Source: Rhizobium sp. R711 (GTDB lineage: Bacteria; Pseudomonadota; Alphaproteobacteria; Rhizobiales; Rhizobiaceae). Taken from it: a DNA stretch of 64,000 nt. This document shows positions 52,868 through 62,446 of this stretch, piece after piece. The notes below the pieces were generated by a model. It was not told the DNA's origin, made no database searches, and was given only the letters and a program-made list of their open reading frames with translations. The position numbers and the translations under genes are program-made. The first letter of the stretch is position 1; the number at the start of each line of letters is the position of its first letter. The stretch is taken from assembly GCF_002211365.1 (NCBI RefSeq), contig NZ_LOKZ01000034.1, positions 248,001 to 312,000 of the forward strand, in the 5' to 3' direction.

Positions 52868-53640
52868 TCTCCCTTGAATTTAGCCGGGCGCTTCTCGCTG
52901 AAAGACGCGACGCCCTCTTTGAGATCGGCGGTTTTCGCGACCAGGATCGACCCCAGGGCCTCGACGGCAGCGCCGTTGTCCTCGCCATTTGCCGACGCGA
53001 TCATCAGCTTCACGATCTCCAGCGCCGCAGGTCCTCTGGACGCGACCCGTCGCGCATATTCCTTAGCGGTATCAACCGCGTTTCCGCTTAATGTGACCGC
53101 GTCAACGATGCCGAGGACACGCGCCTCCTCGGCAGTGAAAATCTCACCGCCCAGTGCCATGCGACGTACCACCTGCGCTCCGAAACGCTTCACAAGACGT
53201 TGCGTGCCGGACCAGCCTGGCACCATGCCCAGTCCCGTTTCCGGAAGTCCGATCTTGATGTGCTCTTCGGCGATGCGAATGTCCGCGACACCTGCAAGCT
53301 CCAACCCGCCACCGAGAGCGTGGCCATTCAGGGCGGCAATCAGCGGCACCCTCAGCGTCGCGAGCCTTTCGAAAACGCGGTGCCCATAGCGGACCCAAGC
53401 ATGGCCGAACTCCTCCGGCCGCATTCCGCCCCACGCCTTGATATCGCCGCCTGCCGAGAAACCCTTGCCCTCGCCCGTCAGGATCGCGGCGCGCACATCG
53501 GCGTTCGCCTCGACTTCGTCGGCCGCACGCGCCAATGCCTTCAGCATGTCCAGGTCAAGCGCATTCAGCTTCTCGGGCCGCGAGACCGTCATGATCGCGA
53601 CGTGATCCTCGACCTGGATTCTGACCGTGCCGCTAGCCAT
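52861..53640 (-). CDS. Enoyl-CoA hydratase/isomerase family protein
   Basis: A 259-residue crotonase-fold enzyme acting on a CoA thioester. The oxyanion-hole motifs KGFSAGGDIKAWG and ALNGHALGGGLELAGVADIR and the catalytic glutamate region LPETGLGMVPGWSGTQRL are present. The ATG 53640 is chosen; the frame upstream of it overlaps the CoA-transferase gene. Starts 8 bases inside the previous gene, implying coupled translation. Confidence 0.93.
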   Translation of the reverse strand: MASGTVRIQVEDHVAIMTVSRPEKLNALDLDMLKALARAADEVEANADVRAAILTGEGKGFSAGGDIKAWGGMRPEEFGHAWVRYGHRVFERLATLRVPLIAALNGHALGGGLELAGVADIRIAEEHIKIGLPETGLGMVPGWSGTQRLVKRFGAQVVRRMALGGEIFTAEEARVLGIVDAVTLSGNAVDTAKEYARRVASRGPAALEIVKLMIASANGEDNGAAVEALGSILVAKTADLKEGVASFSEKRPAKFKGEW

Positions 53641-55246
53641 TGAAGACACCCTCCAGGATGCGGGCGCCCTTCTTCGGTAGAGAAATACCAATGTTCGCTT
53701 CGCCGAAGAGCATTGCATCCATGGTCTTGAGGTCCTTTGCCACGATGAGCGGGAACTCGGACTGATCGAAGATATGTGTCTGCAGGTCGATGCCAGGCGC
53801 GATTTCCGTAAGAACAACACCTTCCGGCGCCAGCTTCATCACACACCGCTCGGTGACATATGTGATGTCCTGCCCCTGCTCGATCGCCCGCTTGCCGGAG
53901 AAGGTGACATGCTCGACCTCGTTGACGAGCTTCTTCAGCTTGCCTTCCTTCTCGATGACCAGCTTGCCGTCAGCGATCGCAAGCTTCGCACCCGCATTGA
54001 ACATGCCGGAGAACACGATCTTCTTCGCCCGCGCGGTGATATCGACAAAGCCGCCTGCCCCGGCAGTAACGTGAGGTCGGAAGGAAAGCTTCGAAACGTT
54101 GACCGAGCCATCCTTGCCGATCTCGAGGAACGAGAGGAGCGAAGCATCGAAGCCGGCGCCCTGGAAATAGGTGAACTGGTATGGCGACGGCATATAGGCA
54201 TCCGCATTGGAAGCGCAGCCGAATGCGAAATCCAGCAATGGAACGCCACCGACAGCGCCCTGTTCGATCACCCAGGTGACCGAGCCGTGCAGCCCCTCCT
54301 CAAGCAGGATGCGCGGCACGTTGGCGGAAATACCGAATCCGAGGTTGACGCAGCTACCGGCCTCAAGCTCCTGGGCCACGCGGCGGGCGATGACCTTCTG
54401 GATATTGAATTCCGGAACACGGAACGTGTCGAGCGGCCGGAAAATTTCACCCGATATGGCGGGATCATAGAGCGTCTGCGTGGTCTGCTTCTGGTCTGGA
54501 TCGACGATGACATAGTCGACCAACATACCAGGTACACGCACGTCGTGCGGTTTCAGCGAACCTTCCTTGGTGATGCGCTTGACCTGGGCGATGACGATGC
54601 CGCCATTGTTGCGGGCAGCAAGAGCCTGATCCAGACCGCCGAGATAGGCACCCTCGTGTTCGTATGTCAGGTTGCCGCGCTCGTCGGCCGTGGTTGCACG
54701 AATGATAGCGACCTGCGGCACGATCGACGGGAAGAACAGCCAATCCTCTCCTTCGAACACGACGCGCTTGACCACCGGCTCCTGGGCCCCAAGGTCGTTC
54801 ATCGCGCAGCCCTGCCTTCTCGGATCGACGAAGGTGTCGATACCGACCTTCGTCAGGACGCCAGGGCGCTTGGCAGCAGCTTCCCGATGAATATCGAACA
54901 TGATGCCCGACGGGATGTTGTAGGCCGGAATCTCGTTGTTGGTGATCATCTGCCAGATCAGCGGCGGCTCCGCGCTGGATGGACCCGATGGATAGGAACC
55001 ACCGAGGATCTTCGTCAGCAGTCCCTTCTTGGCGATGTAGTCGACACCCTTGATGCCGCTCATGTCGCCGGCTGCGATCGGATGCAGCGTCGTGATATCC
55101 CGGGGATGGCCGGTGCTGTCGAAACGCTCGCCAATCGCCTTCAACATCAGGTCGGGGCATCCGAGGCCGCTCGATGACGACACGGATACGACGGCACCGT
55201 CGGGGATCAGTGCGGCAGCTTCCGCCGGGGTGATGTGCTTGCTCAT
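53633..55246 (-). CDS. Fused acetate/3-ketoacid CoA-transferase (YdiF/class I type)
   Basis: A 537-residue protein joining the alpha and beta subunits of a class I CoA-transferase. The N-terminal CoA domain has PDGAVVSVSSSSGLGCPDL; the C-terminal domain has the catalytic glutamate in WVIEQGAVGGVP and SNADAYMPSPYQFTYFQGAG. It transfers CoA between carboxylates, activating an acid made in the pathway. ATG 55246 is preferred to TTG 55258; the latter overlaps the preceding stop. Confidence 0.93.
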   Translation of the reverse strand: MSKHITPAEAAALIPDGAVVSVSSSSGLGCPDLMLKAIGERFDSTGHPRDITTLHPIAAGDMSGIKGVDYIAKKGLLTKILGGSYPSGPSSAEPPLIWQMITNNEIPAYNIPSGIMFDIHREAAAKRPGVLTKVGIDTFVDPRRQGCAMNDLGAQEPVVKRVVFEGEDWLFFPSIVPQVAIIRATTADERGNLTYEHEGAYLGGLDQALAARNNGGIVIAQVKRITKEGSLKPHDVRVPGMLVDYVIVDPDQKQTTQTLYDPAISGEIFRPLDTFRVPEFNIQKVIARRVAQELEAGSCVNLGFGISANVPRILLEEGLHGSVTWVIEQGAVGGVPLLDFAFGCASNADAYMPSPYQFTYFQGAGFDASLLSFLEIGKDGSVNVSKLSFRPHVTAGAGGFVDITARAKKIVFSGMFNAGAKLAIADGKLVIEKEGKLKKLVNEVEHVTFSGKRAIEQGQDITYVTERCVMKLAPEGVVLTEIAPGIDLQTHIFDQSEFPLIVAKDLKTMDAMLFGEANIGISLPKKGARILEGVFNG

Positions 55247-55254
55247 TGAATTAC

Positions 55255-56259
55255 TCAAAGTCCTGTTTCGATTTTCACGGCGGAACCACTTTTGGCCGCC
55301 TCGACAACAGCAAGGCCGGTCGCAAGCGACCAGATGCCATCCTCCGCCGTCGCCGAAGGACGGCCGTTGCCGGCCACGGCAGCGTGGAACGCTTTCAGTG
55401 CAGTTTCATAGAGATTGCTCGCATTGGTCGGCAGTTGCTGTTCGCCTTCGGCGTTCCTCAGCGTCACCGTTCCATCCGGGCGCTGGGTCATGACGTTGCG
55501 GCCGATCAGCGAGCCTTCGGTGCCATGCACCTCAAAGCCGGTTTCGGCATACTTGGTGGTGAAGGCATCATGAAACTGCGCGAGGACACCGTCCTCGAAA
55601 CGCATCACGCCCATGACGCCATCTTCGACGCCCGGCTTGCCCATCCCCGCCGCCTGCGAGAACGCTACCACTTCGACCGGATCACGCCCGAGAACGAACC
55701 GCAGCGTGTCGGTGTCGTGAACGGTGATATCAAGAATGACGCCGGCACCAGCTTCCGGCTTATCCAGTCGCCAGCCTTGCAAGTGGGCCGGCAGATAGAC
55801 GGCATGAAAGACCCGCGCGGCAAGCGGCTTGCCGATTTTGCCGGCCGCGATCGCGTCTCTCATGGCAATGTGGGTGGAGGCGTTGCGGAGATGGTGGTTC
55901 GTGGCGAGCACAACCCCAGCGTCCTTTGCCGCCTTCGCCATGTCGTGCGCATCTTGCAGCGACATCGCCAACGGCTTCTCGCAAAGAACATGCTTGCCGG
56001 CACTCGCCGCAGCGATCGCCTGATCGCGGTGAAGTTCGTTGGTTGTCGAGATGTAAACCGCCTCGACATCAGGATCATTCACGAGGGCATCGACGTCAGT
56101 GACGTGCCTTGGTATCCCGTTCTCCGTCGCATAGGACCGGCCGCGCTCGGCGCTGGAGCTCATGACGGAGACTATATCGCCATCGGTTGCGCGGATAGCC
56201 CCGATCACCCACTCGCGCGCAATGGTGCTCGCGCCAATCAGCCCCCAACGAACCGTCAT
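55255..56259 (-). CDS. Gfo/Idh/MocA-family NAD(P)-dependent oxidoreductase
   Basis: A 334-residue oxidoreductase. The N-terminal Rossmann motif is RWGLIGASTIAREWVIGAIR, followed by EKPLAMSLQDAHDM with the catalytic EKP lysine near residue 95 and a C-terminal alpha/beta substrate domain. Such enzymes oxidise cyclic polyols or sugars such as inositols, or dehydro-sugars. Its start overlaps the LacI stop by 4 bases, so regulator and enzyme are translated together. Confidence 0.93.
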   Translation of the reverse strand: MTVRWGLIGASTIAREWVIGAIRATDGDIVSVMSSSAERGRSYATENGIPRHVTDVDALVNDPDVEAVYISTTNELHRDQAIAAASAGKHVLCEKPLAMSLQDAHDMAKAAKDAGVVLATNHHLRNASTHIAMRDAIAAGKIGKPLAARVFHAVYLPAHLQGWRLDKPEAGAGVILDITVHDTDTLRFVLGRDPVEVVAFSQAAGMGKPGVEDGVMGVMRFEDGVLAQFHDAFTTKYAETGFEVHGTEGSLIGRNVMTQRPDGTVTLRNAEGEQQLPTNASNLYETALKAFHAAVAGNGRPSATAEDGIWSLATGLAVVEAAKSGSAVKIETGL

Positions 56260-57302
56260 GCCATCTTCCTTCCTGCATTCTTCTGCGCGGCTCCACAGCT
56301 CTCGCGAACGACAAGCCGAACAGCGGTCGTCACGCTTTCGGGCTCCGCCTTGCCTGCATTGATCTGTTTGAGCAGAAGCTGGGCTGCCCGCCGGCCCATG
56401 CTTTGCGGATCAACGGAAATGGTCGTAAGCGCCGGGACTGCCGTCTGCGCCTCGATCACGTCGTCGAAACCGACGACAGCAAAATCACGACCAGGCTCCA
56501 GACGACGCGCGCGCAGGCCGTCACACACACCGAAGGCGACCGCATCATTGAAGCAGACCGCTGCTGTTGGCCGATCGCCAATCGCTATCGCTCGCCCGAT
56601 CGCATCGACGCCGCCCGCCCTCGACGGCGCTGACGAGACAACGAGTTCCTCATGAAAGCCGAGGCCGGCCGCGTTCATGCCGTCGGCATAGCCCGCAAGA
56701 CGCTCCTCGAAGACCGCCGTATCAGGAAATCCACCGAGAAACGCAATTCGGGTGTGACCCAAAGATGCCAGGTGCTCGACCGCCGCGGACGTCCCGCCCT
56801 GATTGTCGGAAACAATCGACGAGACTTTCGCACCAGGCAGGCTGCGAACAACGACGACGACCGGAATACCTGCGGCAACGAGCGGCTTGAAATCCGCCGC
56901 CTCGGTCGCGCGTGCCGGAGAGACGATGAGACCCGAGATTCCGTGTTCTCTCATGGAGGCAACAACTTCCCGCTGCCGGTCGATGCTCTCGCTCGTATTC
57001 GAGAGGAACTGCACGAACCCAGCTGACTGCACAACCATGTCGACGCCAACCGCAAGTTCGGCAAAGAAGCTGTTGGTCAGGTCATTGACGACGACACCGA
57101 TGATCTTCGATTTCGCGCTCGTTTGGCGCAGGTTCGCGGCCCCGCGGTTATAGACATAACCAAGCTCGCGCATCGCGGCATTGACCTTGGCTCGTGTCCC
57201 CTCGTTCACGAGCGGCGACCCTTGCAACACCAGTGACACCGTCGACTTCGAGACGCCGGCAGCCTTGGCGATGTCAATGACGGTCACCCGCCCCTTGGTC
57301 AT
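56256..57302 (-). CDS. LacI-family transcriptional regulator 2
   Basis: A 348-residue regulator with an N-terminal HTH (TVIDIAKAAGVSKSTVSLVL, residues 7-26) and an effector domain. GGGAGGAATTC lies before ATG 57302. It heads the five-gene unit and is divergent from the DUF993 gene. Two palindromes matching LacI-type operators lie in the shared 258-base region, so it probably controls both directions. Confidence 0.94.
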   Translation of the reverse strand: MTKGRVTVIDIAKAAGVSKSTVSLVLQGSPLVNEGTRAKVNAAMRELGYVYNRGAANLRQTSAKSKIIGVVVNDLTNSFFAELAVGVDMVVQSAGFVQFLSNTSESIDRQREVVASMREHGISGLIVSPARATEAADFKPLVAAGIPVVVVVRSLPGAKVSSIVSDNQGGTSAAVEHLASLGHTRIAFLGGFPDTAVFEERLAGYADGMNAAGLGFHEELVVSSAPSRAGGVDAIGRAIAIGDRPTAAVCFNDAVAFGVCDGLRARRLEPGRDFAVVGFDDVIEAQTAVPALTTISVDPQSMGRRAAQLLLKQINAGKAEPESVTTAVRLVVRESCGAAQKNAGRKMA

Positions 57303-57343
57303 GAATTCCTCCCGGCGTTCGCGCCAACTTGAATGCCACATAA

Positions 57344-57357
57344 TTGGAACGTTCCAA
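57344..57357. promoter_or_regulatory. LacI operator: perfect palindrome
   Basis: TTGGAACGTTCCAA, a perfect 14-base palindrome with central CG, 42 bases before the LacI start. Confidence 0.7.
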
Positions 57358-57510
57358 ATATGTCAAGAGCGATTTCCGATGAGCCGCAACGCTCAAACTC
57401 GAGGGAGAATACCATCTATCTTACTGTATGCGCTGTATTTATCCTCTATAAAGAAATCAGGATATCCTCGCTCTTAGTGGAAAAAGATGGATCAAAAGAA
57501 TCTAATTGAA

Positions 57511-57528
57511 ATTTGGAACGATCCAAAT
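57511..57528. promoter_or_regulatory. LacI operator: second copy near the DUF993 gene
   Basis: ATTTGGAACGATCCAAAT is an 18-base near-palindrome related to 57344-57357, centred 169 bases away and ending 32 bases before the DUF993 start. The pair brackets the divergent promoters. Confidence 0.7.
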
Positions 57529-57560
57529 TATTGCGTTGTCACCTGTCGAGGAGGATCGCA

Positions 57561-58727
57561 ATGAGCCTGTTTTTAAATCTGCCGAACACCGACGACCGCC
57601 CCAGCGAGTACCGTCTTGTCGGGACGCCGATCGAGCGCCCGTCCACACCGCCGAAGTTCAACCGGATTGCGTACGCGGCCGCCCATGTCGTATCCGATCC
57701 TCGAAGGGAGCTCGACCCCTGGGGCCGCCCCGCGATCGACTGGGACACAACGATCGCCTTCCGCCGACACCTGTGGAGCCTCGGCTTCAAGATCGCCGAA
57801 GCAATGGATACCTCTCAGCGCGGCATGGGCCTTGATTGGGCTGGCGCGCAGGAATTGATCCGGCGCTCGTTGGAGGAAGCTCGCACCATTCAGGGGGCGG
57901 ATCTTGCATGTGGTGCCGGCACTGATCATCTGGCGGCATCCGATGCGCGATCGATCCAAGACGTCATCAAGGCATACGAGATACAGATCGAGTTCGTGGA
58001 AAAGAACGGCGGCCGGGCCATCATGATGGCCAGCCGCGCCCTTGCCCGGGTGGCCTCCTCAGCGGACGACTACGTCAAGGTCTATGGCCGAATTCTCTCC
58101 CAGGCCAAGGACAAGGTCGTCTTACACTGGCTCGGAGACATGTTCGATCCGAACTTGGCCGGCTACTGGGGCAGCGCGCAGTTTGAACCGGCGCTCGAGT
58201 GTGTTCTCAGAATCATCAATGAGAACAGGGAGAAGGTCGAGGGGATCAAGATTTCGCTGCTCGACAACGCCAAGGAAGTGCTGTTGCGCGACCGGCTTCC
58301 GGAAGGCGTTCTGTGCTTCACCGGAGACGACTTCAACTATGCGGAGCTGATCGAAGGCGATGGCCGCCGCTATAGCCACGCCCTCCTCGGCATTTTCGAT
58401 GCCGTTGCCCCTTCAGCGTCGAAAGCGTTGGCGTCGCTTGCCGCGGGTGATGCCGCCACCTTCCGCTCCGTGATAGAGCCCACCGTTCCGCTCTCCCGCA
58501 AGATCTTCGAGGCGCCGACGCAATACTACAAGGCCGGCGTCGTGTTCCTGGCCTGGCTGAACGGTCACCAGAGCCATTTCAGCCTTCCTGCTGGCCTGCA
58601 ATCGGCGCGTGGCATCAATCACTATGCCGACATTTTCCGCCTTGCCGACAAGGCAAACGTCCTCGACAAACCAGAGCTTGCCGTCGCACGCATGCGGCAT
58701 TTCATGGGCGTGTTCGGCATCGAGTGA
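57561..58727 (+). CDS. DUF993 family protein (dihydrodipicolinate-synthase-like barrel)
   Basis: A 388-residue cytoplasmic protein of the DUF993 family, whose sequence suggests a TIM-barrel aldolase/DapA-like enzyme of unknown reaction. Typical blocks are RIAYAAAHVVSDP, LDPWGRPAIDWDTTIAFRRH, HWLGDMFDPNLAGYWGS and the C-terminal HFSLPAGLQSARGINHYADI. GAGGAGGA precedes ATG 57561. It is divergent from the LacI-led unit and shares its twin operators, so it very likely acts in the same pathway as the Gfo/Idh, CoA transferase, hydratase and aldehyde dehydrogenase. Confidence 0.9.
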   Translation: MSLFLNLPNTDDRPSEYRLVGTPIERPSTPPKFNRIAYAAAHVVSDPRRELDPWGRPAIDWDTTIAFRRHLWSLGFKIAEAMDTSQRGMGLDWAGAQELIRRSLEEARTIQGADLACGAGTDHLAASDARSIQDVIKAYEIQIEFVEKNGGRAIMMASRALARVASSADDYVKVYGRILSQAKDKVVLHWLGDMFDPNLAGYWGSAQFEPALECVLRIINENREKVEGIKISLLDNAKEVLLRDRLPEGVLCFTGDDFNYAELIEGDGRRYSHALLGIFDAVAPSASKALASLAAGDAATFRSVIEPTVPLSRKIFEAPTQYYKAGVVFLAWLNGHQSHFSLPAGLQSARGINHYADIFRLADKANVLDKPELAVARMRHFMGVFGIE

Positions 58728-58884
58728 ACTGCCGAGAAGTGGCTTGCGCGTGGGCGTGGACAAGGGGAGCCAGGGACAGTTTCTGCGCTTAAGGCGCACG
58801 TCGGCTCGGGTCGGGATTGTACTGTTCCCAGGCACGAACTTTCCGCAAGCCCTGGCTCATCTGGGCTCTTGTTCGGCTATCTTA

Positions 58885-59043
58885 CTAATAGCTGCAGGGG
58901 CGGTCGTTGTTGAATCCGAGTGCACAGGCTGAGTTTAGCGAGGAGTTTTGGTTCCGCTGGCTGGTTGTCGAAGTGCAAGCCGATGCCATCGTCGCAAGAC
59001 TCAGCAGCGCCCCGGCCACCAAAAAATTGCGAAGTCGGTTCAT
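58885..59043 (-). CDS. Small hypothetical lipoprotein
   Basis: A 52-residue protein with a signal peptide and lipobox (LATMASAC, lipidated Cys23) followed by a short serine/asparagine-rich mature part containing two more cysteines. AAGGAGAAACAG just before the ATG at 59043 supports the start. Function unknown; probably membrane-anchored. Confidence 0.68.
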   Translation of the reverse strand: MNRLRNFLVAGALLSLATMASACTSTTSQRNQNSSLNSACALGFNNDRPCSY

Positions 59044-59239
59044 CTGTTTCTCCTTGGCAGGACCAAACATCATGATGTTGCTCCGAGAAAATTCGGAGGA
59101 ATCTCGTCCTCCTCGGTCAACAGGAATCTGCCCCGCACTTGAGACAAATGGAGTTGTCGGGCGAAATGAGAAACTGGGGGGGGTCAATTCTTCGCTTCGC
59201 TTGACAGGAGTTCGGCTCGACGCTTTCTACCCAAGCGGC

Positions 59240-59425
59240 TTATTGAATTTCAGACCTCCGGTCGAAGTCGACAACAGTCCCCTGTCGCGATGCCTCCTCT
59301 TGAGCCGCTTGGATGGCCTGCTGGATATAGTACACGACGAGGTCGTAGTCCGGGCTCTCCCGCGAGGCGATTTCCCACGCGAGGTTTAGAGTAAAGACTA
59401 GTTGTTGGACAATCGCTTCAGTCAC
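59240..59425 (-). CDS. Small hypothetical protein
   Basis: A 61-residue helical protein (VTEAIVQQLVFTLNLAWEIA then YYIQQAIQAAQEEASRQG). GTG 59425 has GGGGG upstream; GTG 59446 would add 7 residues. No family recognised and coding status is moderately supported only. Confidence 0.45.
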   Translation of the reverse strand: MTEAIVQQLVFTLNLAWEIASRESPDYDLVVYYIQQAIQAAQEEASRQGTVVDFDRRSEIQ

Positions 59426-59596
59426 GACTGCGTACCCCCGAGGCACGAAAATCCTAGGAGCCGTCCAAGTTCATAGCAACCTCAACAGTCCGACCTACCG
59501 CGCGAGAATCTCACCAACGGTGTAGTGGGATTTGCCATAGGGCTCACCAAGACCCCCAACGACTTCGAGAGGCGGCTCCTGCCCCTTGGGATGCGC

Positions 59597-59705
59597 TGAT
59601 TCCCGAGGGATGGATTGTTACGCTGCCGTACCGCAAAGGCATCGGCCAACTGCAATATCCGGAGGAAATCGCCGGCTACATCGGCCCGGAGAAATTTGAA
59701 AAGAG

Positions 59706-59716
<11 letters not shown>
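59597..59716 (+). pseudogene. Coding remnant beside tRNA-Arg
   Basis: On the plus strand this stretch reads as good protein sequence (IPEGWIVTLPYRKGIGQLQY, then PEEIAGYIGPEKFEKSGDP) but has no start and runs straight into the tRNA 3' end. It looks like the tail of a foreign or deleted gene left at the tRNA, a common integration point. Only about 40 codons are readable. Confidence 0.35.
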
Positions 59717-59782
<66 letters not shown>

Positions 59783-59832
59783 GAGTGACCTAGGCCTCAG
59801 GCCTTGGTCAAATCAGCGTGCATGAAAGCGGA

Positions 59833-60138
59833 TCAATGCGTCCAAGGCTGTGTCCGCGTATAGCGGAAATTATCAGGGTAAGCCACAGTCTGGCGCTGCG
59901 GATCCTTCGGAGCGATAACCCGATAGTCGATGCCGTTGCGCTTCGCATAAGCTTCAGCGAGTTCCTGCGTTTCGAATGTCAGCTTCAACTGCTGGCGCAT
60001 ATCCGAGGAAGACGTGTAACCCATGATCGGATCGATGGTACGCGGCGTCTCCTGATCGAACTCGAGCACCCAGGTATTTGTCTTTGCCTTACCGGACTGC
60101 ATCGCGGTCTTGGCTGGACGGTAGATCTTGGCAGACAT
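59833..60138 (-). CDS. NDUFS4-like ETC complex I subunit family protein
   Basis: A 101-residue protein of the NDUFS4/18-kDa complex I accessory-subunit family found in alphaproteobacteria and mitochondria. Hallmarks are AKIYRPAKTAMQSGKAKTNT, WVLEFDQETPR, PIMGYTSSSDMRQQLKLTF and the C-terminal YPDNFRYTRTQPWTH. It binds the matrix/cytoplasmic arm of NADH dehydrogenase. Alone next to tRNA-Arg. Confidence 0.94.
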   Translation of the reverse strand: MSAKIYRPAKTAMQSGKAKTNTWVLEFDQETPRTIDPIMGYTSSSDMRQQLKLTFETQELAEAYAKRNGIDYRVIAPKDPQRQTVAYPDNFRYTRTQPWTH

Positions 60139-60324
60139 TGCTGCAACGCCTCCGAATTAGCGGGCTTTCGCACTCGAAACTTCACTCTGCCCCAATCCGA
60201 GGCTTCTCTTCATACAAACCGTCGCACAAAGAGATGAATTTTGCTTACCGACGAATCCCTTCCTTTTCAAGAAAAAAGCCAAGGCGGCCGACGCCGGAAT
60301 TTCCAACCATTTCCGATAGCCTTC

Positions 60325-61971
60325 CTATCCAGCCGCCGCGTCACGGCATGCTGCAAAGAGGTCGAGCTTTGCATCGTATAGACTAGTTGCCACATCCATC
60401 AGCCCGAGGACGCTGTGGAAGAAATTGTCGTGGGATGTCGGTTCCGCCGCCCGGCGCGCGAGGCAGTCCGTGTCGATCTTCGCGGCCGCGCTGAAGTCCG
60501 GCGCAAGCCATGCGATGATCGGCACATGCGTTTGTTGCGGCGGCGCAAGAAGATCGGGCGCCCCGTGCAGATATAGACCATTCTCGCCCAGCGATTCGCC
60601 GTGGTCCGACACATAAAGCATAGCGGTCGATTCGGAATTTCCATGCCGTTTTAGGATGTCGATCACCCTCGCCAAGACATGGTCGGTGAATAGAACCGTG
60701 TTGTCATAGGCATTGATGATTTCCTCCCGCGTGCAGGCGCCGAATTCGGCAGTCCGGCAATCGGGGATGAAGCGGCGGAAATCGTCCGGATAGCGCTGAT
60801 AGTAGCCGGGGCCATGACTGCCGTTCTGGTGAAGGACGAGGACGCTATCGCCCTTTACGCCGGAGAGCCATTCATCCAGCCTATCGAGCAGCGCCGTGTC
60901 CAGGCATTCACCGTCACGGCAAAAACGTGGATCGGCGGCATCTGGCAGGAAGCGGTAGGGAATTCGATTGGCAACGGTATAGCTGCCCGTATTGTTGTCC
61001 CACCACTCCACTTTCACTTTCGCATGACCCAGAATGTCGGTCAGATTGTCGGTCTCGAGTCCCTTGCGCAGCGTATATTGCCGTTTCGGATAGGCCGAGA
61101 ACATGCAAGGGAGAGATACACCGGTCGTCGTACCGCAACTCGTCGAGTTGGCATAATAAACGACATCCCTCGCCTTCAGTTCCGGATTGGTCTCGCGGGA
61201 ATATTCGCCGAGCGAGAAGTTTTGCGCACGCGCGCTCTCCCCAACCACGAGAACGATCACCCGCGGCTTATGATTCGGGTTGGATGAGCGCTGATGGGCA
61301 TCCAAGCCCAGGGGGCGACGCGCGATGCTGCTGTCACGCTCCGACGCAAATAGGTAGCGGGCGGCGTTACCGATCGGAATGAAGGGGTTGAAGGACAGGA
61401 TAATATCGCGATGCAGGCGTCCGACCGCTGCATAGGTCTGCGAAAAGCCGAGGCCCGCCGCCACAAACACGGCCAGGCACGGTAGAATGACCGCCATGTT
61501 CCAAGCAAATTTCTGCGGAAACGGTCGATGCACGACGCGAACCCAGAGAATAAACAGTGACGGCAGCATTCCGGTAAAAAACAAATGCAAGAGAAAGGCC
61601 GGCGTAATGAGGTGCGCGGCTGCCTCTTGCGTCATGATCGCCGCATTTCGGATCATCTCCTTGTCGATGACGATGCCGTATTGATCAGTAAACCAAGCGG
61701 CCATCACCGAGACCAGCACGAAAAAAATCAGAGCCGGCTTAATGAGATATTTCACCGAAAAAGCTGTCATCGCAGCAATCGTAACCGCAACAATACCGAT
61801 GACGAAGGCGATGAAGGCCACCGGATAGACTGCGAGATGCGTATAAGCCCGTATCCAGAAAGTCTCGTTGGCCACAGCGAGAATATAGACGGCGACGAGG
61901 ACTGACAGCGTGACGCTGCCAAGGCACGGCCTTAGCCTCCGATGCTGCGGCGTCTCATCGAAATCATCCAA
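60325..61971 (-). CDS. Phosphoethanolamine transferase, EptA/sulfatase family (paralogue 2)
   Basis: A 548-residue inner-membrane enzyme closely related to the one at 25507-27168. Membrane helices fill 20-180; the periplasmic domain has Glu245 (VVGESARAQ), nucleophile Thr281 (TSCGTTTGVS), HQNGSHGPGYYQRYP and SDHGESLGENGLYLHGAP. The start is TTG 61971 with GGAG 6 bases upstream; no in-frame ATG fits. The two proteins align residue for residue up to Thr281, so this is a within-genome duplication or a second acquisition. The target (lipid A or other) is not shown. Confidence 0.92.
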   Translation of the reverse strand: MDDFDETPQHRRLRPCLGSVTLSVLVAVYILAVANETFWIRAYTHLAVYPVAFIAFVIGIVAVTIAAMTAFSVKYLIKPALIFFVLVSVMAAWFTDQYGIVIDKEMIRNAAIMTQEAAAHLITPAFLLHLFFTGMLPSLFILWVRVVHRPFPQKFAWNMAVILPCLAVFVAAGLGFSQTYAAVGRLHRDIILSFNPFIPIGNAARYLFASERDSSIARRPLGLDAHQRSSNPNHKPRVIVLVVGESARAQNFSLGEYSRETNPELKARDVVYYANSTSCGTTTGVSLPCMFSAYPKRQYTLRKGLETDNLTDILGHAKVKVEWWDNNTGSYTVANRIPYRFLPDAADPRFCRDGECLDTALLDRLDEWLSGVKGDSVLVLHQNGSHGPGYYQRYPDDFRRFIPDCRTAEFGACTREEIINAYDNTVLFTDHVLARVIDILKRHGNSESTAMLYVSDHGESLGENGLYLHGAPDLLAPPQQTHVPIIAWLAPDFSAAAKIDTDCLARRAAEPTSHDNFFHSVLGLMDVATSLYDAKLDLFAACRDAAAG

Positions 61972-62151
61972 TCCGCTCTCCGCAACCTAAATGGTGGCGG
62001 CATGATCCTGGCCGCTCGATCATTGGCGCTGATGTCAACCTTTCCTGACACCAACCTGAACGAAGAAAGCGCTTGCATCAAGCATTGGGGAATACGCGAT
62101 TTAGATATTGCGGCCACGATGCGAACCGTGTATTGCCCTCCCTCGTCGGCA

Positions 62152-62228
<77 letters not shown>

Positions 62229-62446
62229 CTTTCCCTTCAATTCACAGCGTCACCAACGATCGCGGACTGATCCTTCAGCGCGAATTGCTGCGCCGTTTCC
62301 CCCTTCGTTACAGCATCTGTTCTTGGCTCGCTCCAGAGGAGGCAATGGCACCAACACGCGAAAATTGCAAAGAAACCGATTGTTAAGGCTGCATAAGGTA
62401 TCATTCACCATATTCATCTGCACTTTGTTAACGCTACGGGAACCTC

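Noticed and set aside
53774..55177. 467-codon plus-strand open frame
   Set aside because: Entirely antisense to the CoA-transferase gene, which has catalytic motifs throughout; a shadow of high-GC codon use.
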